Shown here in pieces: positions 8,086 through 14,861 of a stretch of 32,896 nucleotides of DNA (the first letter of the stretch is position 1; every line of letters begins with the position of its first letter). Under the pieces are notes generated by a model. The model was not told the DNA's origin and made no database searches. It saw only the letters and a list, made by a program, of their open reading frames with translations. Source of the stretch: Anaerolineae bacterium (GTDB lineage Bacteria > Chloroflexota > Anaerolineae > Aggregatilineales > Phototrophicaceae); NCBI GenBank assembly GCA_014879665.1, contig JACSRP010000124.1, positions 1-32,896 on the forward strand, given 5' to 3'. Both the position numbers and the translations under genes were made by a program.

Positions 8086-8379
8086 TTAGAGCGCGGTGAA
8101 CGGCCCGATCTCCTGTATTTGCACCGCGACGCCATCCAACTGGCCGGGTAAATTCGCCACGGCCTGCGCGGCTTCCCCGGTAATAGGCTTCGCGGCGGGG
8201 TCAACCATCACGATCACGCCAATCTCATCTTCATCTCGATCTTCTATGTGAATATTGCCGACGCCGACGCCAATAACGCCGGGTACCGCCAACAACAGCG
8301 TCTCGTATTTTTTTTGCACAGCGATAGCCCGCTCCATAGCATCATCTACGGGCGATGTTGGCTCAAAGTAATCGCTCAT
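8086..8379 (-). CDS. Small protein resembling the N-terminal domain of the adjacent NAL1-like protease
   Basis: This 97-residue protein has the segment VPGVIGVGVGNIHIEDRDEDEIGVIVMVDPAAKP. The adjacent protease has a parallel N-terminal segment (NVVGVGVGYKDKDGVPTDEVAVVVLVERKKP). Both follow a short helix and precede a region rich in Ala/Leu/Val that ends in a QEIGP/LEVGQ-like motif. No catalytic residue, signal peptide or membrane segment is visible. Its ATG overlaps the TGA of the protease gene (ATGA, 8376-8379), so the two are translated from one message. I infer a partner or regulator of the protease, or an adaptor built from its N-domain. The similarity is my alignment by eye, not a search result. 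Confidence 0.75.
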   Translation of the reverse strand: MSDYFEPTSPVDDAMERAIAVQKKYETLLLAVPGVIGVGVGNIHIEDRDEDEIGVIVMVDPAAKPITGEAAQAVANLPGQLDGVAVQIQEIGPFTAL

Positions 8380-9572
8380 ATGTCTATCCCCAGAGTCATC
8401 AATACCACATCAATTGGTGTGAAGATGGTGGCTAATGAGGAACCCGCGAACAATAAGCCAACGGCGTGGTTTTCGACGGTATCTACAATCAGCGAGCCAC
8501 TATCCCCCCCCTGACTCATCGGGTCGGCGATCACCTGACCGACGAACTGTGCCTGTTTGTTCCCATGCGCGGTGGCATAACCTACATTTACGGTGGCGTT
8601 AAGCAGCTTGATGCTGCCTTCGGTGTAGCCGGTGGTGCGGCCAAACTTACGCACGCGCATGCCCAGCGTTGGTGTTGTGGTTATATTTACGATGCCGATT
8701 TGCTGGATGTCGTCACTGAAAAGCGCCAGATCGACCGGGCGGCCAAGCGCGCAGTCACAGGTGTTTTGCGGCGTAGATTGCGCGTCAAAAGCCCGCGTGC
8801 TCAAGATCGGTGTCGGGCCATTTACAGTTTGCGCAACAACCTGCGCGGCTGAAACGGCCTGTACACGCTTGCTGCTGCCGAATAACCCGGCAGCGCCGTT
8901 GAGCAGCGAAATTAGCACGTTTAAAATATCACAGGGCGCGCCGGGCGCAGGTGGGTTCGTTGGGCTGCTGGGCGGTATTGGCGTGGGATCAGGCGTCGGA
9001 TTTTCGGTTGGAGGATCTATCGGCAGTCCAACAACTTCCGGGGTGTTAAACTGCGAGTCGCCAATGTAGGCCAGCTTTACATATCGCTCTAACTTGGCGA
9101 CTACATCCGCCGGGTTTTGACCGCCATCCATCGCTGCCGGTTGCAAGATTACATCCCCTAAGAGTGCATCGTTGCAGTTTGCCAGCACATGATTATTGGA
9201 AAGTAGGAACATGTCGCCGGTACGCTTGTCTTTGACCATCGTCCCCAACGTGCCTGCGGTAATTTTGAAGTGACCGATGCTGACGCCTGCTGGTATCACC
9301 GGGCGAAAGCGATCTTTAGGGGTCTGGTTTGCCCAGAGCTGCCCAACTTCAAGCACGTCGGTACGCAGTCCTTCAAGATCACGGGGAATGATCTCCTCAG
9401 GAGTCAGCGCCGCCAGCGGTTTTTTGCGCTCGACCAGTACTACGACGGCAACCTCGTCGGTAGGCACACCGTCTTTATCTTTATAACCCACGCCCACGCC
9501 AACAACATTGGGTTTGTTCAGCAGGTCCTTTTCATGAAGCGATTGTGCCTCAAACGCTTGAAATTCAGACAT
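8376..9572 (-). CDS. NAL1-like trypsin-fold serine protease
   Basis: The 398-residue protein has an N-terminal VGVGVG domain (about 15-80) followed by a trypsin-like fold. Candidate triad residues are His128 (SNNHVLAN), Asp281 (VDLALF) and Ser358 (GGDSGS), the usual order for this clan. A proline-rich loop (about 185-212, PTPDPTPIPPSSP) is inserted between His and Asp. No signal peptide or membrane segment is seen, so it may act in the cytoplasm, as does the plant NAL1 family it resembles. Substrates are unknown. GGAG lies 8 bases before the ATG at 9572; an in-frame ATG 15 bases further upstream lacks a ribosome site. The catalytic GGDSG motif is encoded across an 8-base G run, which is worth checking for slippage. 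Confidence 0.85.
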   Translation of the reverse strand: MSEFQAFEAQSLHEKDLLNKPNVVGVGVGYKDKDGVPTDEVAVVVLVERKKPLAALTPEEIIPRDLEGLRTDVLEVGQLWANQTPKDRFRPVIPAGVSIGHFKITAGTLGTMVKDKRTGDMFLLSNNHVLANCNDALLGDVILQPAAMDGGQNPADVVAKLERYVKLAYIGDSQFNTPEVVGLPIDPPTENPTPDPTPIPPSSPTNPPAPGAPCDILNVLISLLNGAAGLFGSSKRVQAVSAAQVVAQTVNGPTPILSTRAFDAQSTPQNTCDCALGRPVDLALFSDDIQQIGIVNITTTPTLGMRVRKFGRTTGYTEGSIKLLNATVNVGYATAHGNKQAQFVGQVIADPMSQGGDSGSLIVDTVENHAVGLLFAGSSLATIFTPIDVVLMTLGIDI

Positions 9573-9721
9573 CCCTATTTCTCCCATGTTGTATGGCGCT
9601 GCTTGAGTTAATCTTACTGCGAATTTGCGGTGACCGCTTTAACCGGGGCTGCTTCCTATCCATAATTCCACAAAAGTTGAATTTTTAGCGAAGATTTGAA
9701 CCTGAAATATTGCCATCGCGC

Positions 9722-10312
9722 TTATCCAACTAGGATGCGAATATCGTAATCATTCATGCCGTTGATGCCGATCCAGAACGGACGCACCAGTTCGTAATCA
9801 CAGCTTCCTTCGGTCACAAGTCGTAGACGGATGATGTAGGTTCGGGCGATATCATCTTGATCGGCACTCAACACTTCATGACGCGCATCACAGCCGCGCC
9901 CGCGACTCCAGAGTCCGGCAATGGCGCGGGTAGGGATGCCGCCAACCGGCGCAAAATCAAATTCGTGGCGGGTGACGGGGCGAGGGCAGAATTGACTGTT
10001 ATCCGAACCATCGAAAAGCGCAGTCAGCGCTTCCGGGCTGCGCATGACGAACACCCGCCCCGCAGCATCATATGCCGATTCAAAACAAATCCCCTCAAAT
10101 ACGGAATTTGCATCAACAAAAGCAAAAGGCAGCGATGTCCATGTTGGCGTGATCGGCAGCACATCGGTTGGCGTAGCAATCAGTTCTGAGAGCGTTGGCG
10201 TTGGTGTGGCATCCGGCGCGTCTCGCGTGCAGGCGGCACAAAAAATCAGCGAAATGAATGCTAGAAATATCGAAATCTTTAATTCGCGGACGTATAGAAC
10301 TCGTGGTAACAT
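9722..10312 (-). CDS. Putative lipoprotein, function unknown
   Basis: Starting at the ATG at 10312 gives 196 residues. The N-terminus (MLPRVLYVRELKISIF, hydrophobic core, FCAAC) reads as a lipoprotein signal with a lipobox Cys, followed by a PTPTPTLSEL linker typical of Chloroflexota surface proteins. The rest has several Cys residues (ICFESAYDAAG; FCPRPVTRHEF; RGCDARHEV; GSCDYELV) and Arg/Asp-rich strands, with no recognised enzyme motif. A longer reading starting at 10372 would run into the next, divergent gene, so it is rejected. The ribosome site is weak. It is most likely a membrane-attached sensor or binding protein, but that is a guess. Confidence 0.65.
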   Translation of the reverse strand: MLPRVLYVRELKISIFLAFISLIFCAACTRDAPDATPTPTLSELIATPTDVLPITPTWTSLPFAFVDANSVFEGICFESAYDAAGRVFVMRSPEALTALFDGSDNSQFCPRPVTRHEFDFAPVGGIPTRAIAGLWSRGRGCDARHEVLSADQDDIARTYIIRLRLVTEGSCDYELVRPFWIGINGMNDYDIRILVG

Positions 10313-10355
10313 GACTTTGCACACAGGCGCACTTTTACGATAGGTCCCATTCTCT

Positions 10356-11087
10356 ATGCGCATCTTGATCATATCCGATATTCACGCGAATCTCACCGCA
10401 TTTGACACCGTTCTCAATGATGCAAAAAATGATTGGGATTATGTATGGTGTTTAGGCGATGTTGTGGGGTACGGGCCAGACCCCAATGAATGTGTGAATT
10501 TACTCAAAACGCTGCCCATGCTCTGCCTTGCCGGAAACCACGACTGGGCGGCATTAGGGCGGTTGGATATTCGCACCTTCAACCCCGATGCCCGTAAGGC
10601 GGTTGATTGGACCCGCAATACGCTTACCCCTGCAAATACGGCGTTTCTTGAAGCACTTCCCACCACGTTTGTTGTTGGTAATTATACCCTTGCTCATGGG
10701 AGTCCGCGTGAGCCAGTGTGGGAGTACATTTTAGAGCCGTTGATCGCCGCGCTCAATTTTTCTCACTTCGAAACGCCATATTGTCTGGTTGGGCATACGC
10801 ATCAACCGATCATTTATGAGCAAGTGAGTGAACATGGAGATACTGAGGCCATTTCCCCGGTTTACCGCGCGAAGCGGCAGTTGAATGGCCGCCGGCAGAT
10901 CATCAATCCTGGCAGCGTGGGGCAGCCGCGCGATGCAAACCCGGATGCTGCGTATGCAATTCTTGATGATGAAACCAACACGTGGGAATATCGCCGGGTG
11001 CCATATGATATCCCCTCTGTGCAAAAACGTATGCGTGACTATGATATGCCGGAACGCCTGATCGCCCGGCTTGAACACGGCTGGTGA
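10356..11087 (+). CDS. Calcineurin-like metallophosphoesterase (YfcE/MJ0936 type)
   Basis: A compact 243-residue phosphoesterase with the usual dimetal motifs: SDIHAN (Asp8, His10), GDVVGYGPDP, GNHDWA, HGSP and GHTHQP. These place it with MJ0936/YfcE-like enzymes that hydrolyse phosphodiesters or phosphomonoesters of unknown natural substrate. No signal peptide is present, so it is cytoplasmic. It begins a plus-strand run; the next gene starts 3 bases after its stop and encodes a metal-dependent repressor. I see no strong ribosome site. Confidence 0.9.
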   Translation: MRILIISDIHANLTAFDTVLNDAKNDWDYVWCLGDVVGYGPDPNECVNLLKTLPMLCLAGNHDWAALGRLDIRTFNPDARKAVDWTRNTLTPANTAFLEALPTTFVVGNYTLAHGSPREPVWEYILEPLIAALNFSHFETPYCLVGHTHQPIIYEQVSEHGDTEAISPVYRAKRQLNGRRQIINPGSVGQPRDANPDAAYAILDDETNTWEYRRVPYDIPSVQKRMRDYDMPERLIARLEHGW

Positions 11088-11090
11088 TCT

Positions 11091-11843
11091 ATGGCCGGTA
11101 AGCGCGCTGCTAAAGAAACCGATCTGCTTGATGACCTGAGTGGTGAAGATGGCGATCTAAGCGGCGCCGATCTCACGGCCAAGATGCGTGATTATCTGGC
11201 GGAAATTTTTCGTTTGAGCGACCGCGCGCGCGATACAGGCACGAGCGATGGTTATATCGGCACATCGGCGCTGGCTGAATTAAAAGATGTCAGCCCGCCC
11301 GCCGTGAACCGGATGGTGACGCGCCTGCGCGAACTTGGCTATTTGGCCCATGAACCCTATAAAGGTATCCGTCTGACTCCAGAAGGCGAACGCGAGGCGC
11401 TCAAACAGCTTCGTCGTCAGCGTATTGTTGAGGCTTTTCTGGTCAACGTGATGCAGTTCCATTGGCACGAAATTAAATCAGAAGCAGATCGTATGGCACA
11501 TGCGCTGCCAGATGTGATTGCAGATCGTATGTGGGAGATGGCCGGGCATCCGGAAGTTTGCCCGCATGGCGAACCCATTCCATCGGCAAATGGAGATCTT
11601 CCCCCTTCAGATGATCAGCTTCTGATCAACGCGCCGCACAATCACCTGCTGATCGTCACCCGCGTGCGTGCCCGTGAAAGGGATCGGCTTGAATATATTG
11701 CCGCGCTGGGGCTGCTTCCGGGAACACAAATTGAAATTTTGCAGATGGCCCCCTTCAATGGGCCGATCCAGCTTCGTGCAGGCAAAGAATATCGAATTAT
11801 TGGCCACAACCTTGGCGAGATGATCAAGGTCAAGCCGGAGTGA
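11091..11843 (+). CDS. DtxR/MntR-family metal-dependent regulator with FeoA domain
   Basis: The 250-residue protein has the order winged HTH (about 30-105: SALAELKDVSPPAVNRMVTRLRELGYL), metal-binding/dimerisation region (about 115-175: a helix with HWHEIKSEADRMAHAL, then GHPEVCPHGEPIP, a motif typical of DtxR/MntR) and a C-terminal FeoA/SH3-like domain (about 190-250). His and Glu in the first segment and the Cys and His in the CPHG segment are the expected metal ligands. It probably represses metal uptake when Fe(II) or Mn(II) is plentiful; the metal cannot be fixed from sequence. No metal transporter lies in the window, so its targets are elsewhere unless the exported imelysin-like protein is one. 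Confidence 0.9.
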   Translation: MAGKRAAKETDLLDDLSGEDGDLSGADLTAKMRDYLAEIFRLSDRARDTGTSDGYIGTSALAELKDVSPPAVNRMVTRLRELGYLAHEPYKGIRLTPEGEREALKQLRRQRIVEAFLVNVMQFHWHEIKSEADRMAHALPDVIADRMWEMAGHPEVCPHGEPIPSANGDLPPSDDQLLINAPHNHLLIVTRVRARERDRLEYIAALGLLPGTQIEILQMAPFNGPIQLRAGKEYRIIGHNLGEMIKVKPE

Positions 11844-12319
11844 CGTTCACCATTCGCGCCGCTGAAAATCAGGATGCTGAGATACTTTCAGCTCTCGCTT
11901 ATCGCTCCAAAGCGCACTGGGGCTATGACGACACTTTCATGCAGGGCGCGGGCCAACTTTTGACCATCACCCCGATGATTATTTTGCTTCATCCGATCTT
12001 TGTAGCCGAGATTGACCGCGAAATAGTAGGTTTTTACGGCCTGCGAGTGTGGCGCGACGAACCGAAAATCGAAAGAGCAGTTGAGCTGGATTACCTGTTC
12101 ATTGAACCGGTTTATATTGGCAAAGGTATTGGCCGCGGGCTGTTCAAGCACGCTATAAAAACGGCGGCGGCATTGGGCTATCGCACGATGGTCATCGCTG
12201 CCGACCCTAATGCTGAAGTTTTTTATGAGAAGATGGGCGCGGTCACTTTTGCGGGCTTTCCATCTGATCTTGTAGAAAATCGTGTTCTACCGCTGATGCG
12301 CTATGAACTTTCGGAGTGA
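11840..12319 (+). CDS. GNAT-family N-acetyltransferase
   Basis: The 159-residue protein has the acetyl-CoA pyrophosphate-binding motif GKGIGRGLF (about 95-103), preceded by a catalytic-core strand LDYLFIEPVYI and followed by the motif-B segment NAEVFYEKMGAV. The substrate is unknown. The GTG start overlaps the stop of the DtxR-type gene (GTGA, 11840-11843), so translation is coupled. Confidence 0.88.
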   Translation: MTFTIRAAENQDAEILSALAYRSKAHWGYDDTFMQGAGQLLTITPMIILLHPIFVAEIDREIVGFYGLRVWRDEPKIERAVELDYLFIEPVYIGKGIGRGLFKHAIKTAAALGYRTMVIAADPNAEVFYEKMGAVTFAGFPSDLVENRVLPLMRYELSE

Positions 12320-12325
12320 ACCCGC

Positions 12326-13294
12326 TTGTCACAAATTGTAGTGATCGGGGCGGGGCTTACCGGGCTGGCTGCCTGCCGGGAATTGGAACAGCTCGGCGTG
12401 AATTACACGCTGATCGAGGTGAAACCGCGCCTCGGCGGCAGTATTCAAACCACCCGTCAGGACGGCTTCGTCTTTGATAATGCCGCTTTCGACCATGAGA
12501 AAAATAGCAATTGGCCGTTTCTCGATGCCCTTGAGATGAATGAGGCCGAAGTTTTGCGTCACGTCGGGAAATGCCGGGATGGCGCGCTGGTGGTCTTTCG
12601 GGATGGCACCGATACGCTTGTGACGGCGCTCTCTAAAACGCTCAAGCACACCGTCATGACTCGTATGGCCGTGAGCAGCATTGGCTTCGTTGATGATCGG
12701 CGGTTGGGAATTTGTCTGGAAAACGGGTTGATGTTGGAGACGCGGGGCATCGTTGCGGCATTACCGGCGCGTTACGCTGAACATATGCTGCGCTCGTTGA
12801 GTATAGACGCCGCCTTCCGGCTGCTGGATTATGAATATGACCCTACCATTCGGGTTTCTCTGGGCTGCCACCGCCGCGATCTGAACACCTTTGATATTGA
12901 TAGAGCGCATGAACGCGCCGCTGTCGCGGGCGCCCCCTTGAAATTCTTACAACTCTACACGCATGCAGAACTACCAGAGCGTATTCCTGCCGAACATGTG
13001 ATGCTGCGCGTTGGCCTGCGCCTAAGCGAGATGATTCAACCAGCCAATGCCCTGGAGTTTGTGATCAGGGTGCTAGAAAATTTGCCGCCGCTGGCGCATG
13101 TAGTGGGCTGGTGGCCGGAAGGAGATCCGCTGACCCGCGATTTTCCGGAGCACAGCGCCAATATGGATGCGTTGGATGCACTTTTACCGCCGAACGTCGC
13201 CATTGCTGGCAGTGATTACCGGGCGCGGGGCTTGAATGATCAAGTCGAACAGGGACGGGCGGCGGCGCGGAAAGTTGCCGCAAATATCGGATGA
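12326..13294 (+). CDS. FAD-dependent amine oxidase/oxidoreductase family protein
   Basis: This is a short flavoprotein (322 residues). The N-terminal dinucleotide-binding motif is VIGAGLTGLAACRELEQLG (residues 4-22), followed by the acidic IEV and the RLGGSIQT flavin motif. The C-terminus has the second FAD-contact motif AGSDYRARGLNDQVEQGRAAAR. It belongs to the monoamine oxidase/protoporphyrinogen oxidase fold but is about 100 residues shorter than HemG-type enzymes, so I leave the substrate open. It starts at a TTG; GGAG lies 11 bases upstream. It follows the GNAT gene by 6 bases and is likely the last gene of that operon. Confidence 0.85.
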   Translation: MSQIVVIGAGLTGLAACRELEQLGVNYTLIEVKPRLGGSIQTTRQDGFVFDNAAFDHEKNSNWPFLDALEMNEAEVLRHVGKCRDGALVVFRDGTDTLVTALSKTLKHTVMTRMAVSSIGFVDDRRLGICLENGLMLETRGIVAALPARYAEHMLRSLSIDAAFRLLDYEYDPTIRVSLGCHRRDLNTFDIDRAHERAAVAGAPLKFLQLYTHAELPERIPAEHVMLRVGLRLSEMIQPANALEFVIRVLENLPPLAHVVGWWPEGDPLTRDFPEHSANMDALDALLPPNVAIAGSDYRARGLNDQVEQGRAAARKVAANIG

Positions 13295-13522
13295 TATCGG
13301 ATATTTGATTCGTATTTAGCTGAAATTCACAATCTTCATTCTCAAATATTCGGGCAGATTACATTTATATTCAGAGTACAATGGCGCTGCAATCGGGCGA
13401 TTGTTATGCGCTTGTGTAACGATTCTACGGCATGAGTTGCGAAATTCTACGCGATTCTTACGTGAAATGGGTGATTTTCATAGTAAGTATTATCGAAATT
13501 GACTATTCAAGACTAGGCGAAC

Positions 13523-13531
13523 TGATATAAT
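13523..13531 (+). promoter_or_regulatory. Extended -10 promoter of the ABC-HEAT operon
   Basis: TG-A-TATAAT at 13523-13531 matches the TGn extended -10 class. TTGACT (13499-13504) is 21 bases upstream, too far for a standard -35, so the TGn extension should carry recognition. Transcription would start near 13538, leaving a leader of about 9 bases before the ATG at 13547. The rest of 13295-13546 is an AT-rich spacer in which I see nothing else. Confidence 0.5.
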
Positions 13532-13546
13532 CACTGATATGCGATC

Positions 13547-14272
13547 ATGAGAAACGATGCGAAAGTCCCGCCGGTAGTTGTACAGATCCGTGATATGACT
13601 AAAACGTACACGGAAGGTGGGGTTACGCGCACTATTCTCGACAGCGTTAATTTAGACGTTCACGAAGGCGAATTTTTCGTCCTATTAGGGAAGAGCGGCA
13701 GTGGTAAGAGTACCCTGCTTAACCTCGTCAGTGGAATTGATCTGGTTGACTCTGGCAGTATTGTCATTCACGACACCGATATTACCCGCTTGAATGATCG
13801 CCAGCTAACCCTTTTCCGACGTGCTTACATTGGTTTTGTTTTTCAATTCTTCAACCTTATTCCTACTCTGACCGTTCTTGAGAATATAATGCTGCCTCTG
13901 GAATTGAGCGGGCAGTATGACCTTGCTCGTAAACGGGGCAAGATGCTCTTAGAACGGGTCGGACTTGCAGATCGCGCTGCCACTTATCCCGATCGGATTA
14001 GCGGAGGCGAACAGCAGCGGGTCGCTATTGCACGGGCGTTGGTGAGCGATCCAGCGTTGGTGCTGGCAGATGAGCCAACTGGCAATCTGGATGAGGAGAC
14101 GGGCGAGCGCGTGCTTGATCTGCTGCTGGAAATTACACGTTCATCAGGAAAAACGCTGATGATGGCAACCCACAATCCTGAGATTGTGCCGTTGGCCGAC
14201 GTTATATGCCGGATCCACGAGGGAAAACTTGTGGTTAGTCAACCACATACAGTGGAGGAATCATCCTTATGA
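13547..14272 (+). CDS. ABC transporter ATP-binding protein (LolD/MacB-like)
   Basis: This is a 241-residue ATPase. Walker [10 protein letters not shown] (48-56), Q-loop FVFQFF (near 100), signature ISGGEQQR (151-158), Walker B LVLADEP (171-177) and a switch His (ATHN, near 208) are all intact. A single nucleotide-binding domain without a fused permease is the LolD/MacB/FtsE pattern of partners for FtsX-type permeases, and such a permease is encoded two genes on. A terminator before the permease gene means co-regulation is likely but co-transcription is not assured. There is no clear ribosome site and the leader may be very short. Confidence 0.92.
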   Translation: MRNDAKVPPVVVQIRDMTKTYTEGGVTRTILDSVNLDVHEGEFFVLLGKSGSGKSTLLNLVSGIDLVDSGSIVIHDTDITRLNDRQLTLFRRAYIGFVFQFFNLIPTLTVLENIMLPLELSGQYDLARKRGKMLLERVGLADRAATYPDRISGGEQQRVAIARALVSDPALVLADEPTGNLDEETGERVLDLLLEITRSSGKTLMMATHNPEIVPLADVICRIHEGKLVVSQPHTVEESSL

Positions 14273-14736
14273 GCCAGTTCGACGATCTTGCATTGAAGCA
14301 AGCCTTATCTGAACTGCGTGACGTGAATAAAGAGAAGCGCCGCACAGCCGTGATGAAGTTGGGGATGATGGGCGGCGATGAAGCTGTTCGCAGCCTGATC
14401 ACCATCGTTCGCAATCAAAATGAAGATTTGATCGTTCGCGGGCGCGCGGCGCTTATGCTTGGGAAGTTGGGTGATGATCGCGCTGTCGATCCGCTGATCG
14501 AAGCACTGCATTCGCGGGGCTATCAGGCGCGGGTGAACGCAGCCCAATCGCTGGGTAAACTGGGCGACCCGCGGGCAATACCGTCGCTGGTGAAGATTGT
14601 GCGCACTGAAACCGATACAGTGCGTGATACCGCCATCCAATCGCTGCGGCAGTTAGGTTTTGATCCAGATGCGCCGCCTGATGCAGCTGCTGACGCTGTT
14701 CCTGAAGCATTTCGTAAAGCCTTGAGCGACGCTTAG
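14269..14736 (+). CDS. HEAT-repeat (PBS-lyase type) protein
   Basis: The 155-residue protein holds about four HEAT/PBS-lyase-like helical repeats, with repeated A-LG-LGD-RAV-PLI patterns ([36 protein letters not shown]). Such proteins are protein-protein adaptors with no catalytic activity. Its ATG overlaps the stop of the ABC ATPase (ATGA, 14269-14272), so the two are translationally coupled. I infer it binds the ATPase or its permease partner. Confidence 0.88.
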   Translation: MSQFDDLALKQALSELRDVNKEKRRTAVMKLGMMGGDEAVRSLITIVRNQNEDLIVRGRAALMLGKLGDDRAVDPLIEALHSRGYQARVNAAQSLGKLGDPRAIPSLVKIVRTETDTVRDTAIQSLRQLGFDPDAPPDAAADAVPEAFRKALSDA

Positions 14737-14769
14737 GACTTTATCATTGCTGGAAACTACGCTCTCATT

Positions 14770-14799
14770 AACGGATGCCATATCCGGGCATCCGTTTTT
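14770..14799 (+). terminator. Intrinsic terminator after the HEAT-repeat gene
   Basis: A 10-base-pair stem (AACGGATGCC with GGCATCCGTT) around a 7-base loop is followed by a T-run (bases to 14799). It lies about 35 bases past the HEAT gene's stop and ahead of the large permease, implying a separate or attenuated promoter for the permease. Confidence 0.85.
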
Positions 14800-14861
14800 G
14801 ATTCCTAAGAATCCCTACAACCTGATACACTCGTCAAATTATTCCCGCTTATAGGCTGTCC

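Noticed and set aside
8632..9069. 145-residue open frame opposite the protease
   Set aside because: It covers the proline-rich insertion and active-site region of the protease on the other strand.
10313..10372. N-terminal extension of the lipoprotein gene
   Set aside because: It would overlap the divergent metallophosphoesterase start and lacks a signal sequence at the right position.
14800..14861. Promoter for the large permease
   Set aside because: The hexamers near TGATAC and TTATAG are poor and badly spaced, so I do not call one.
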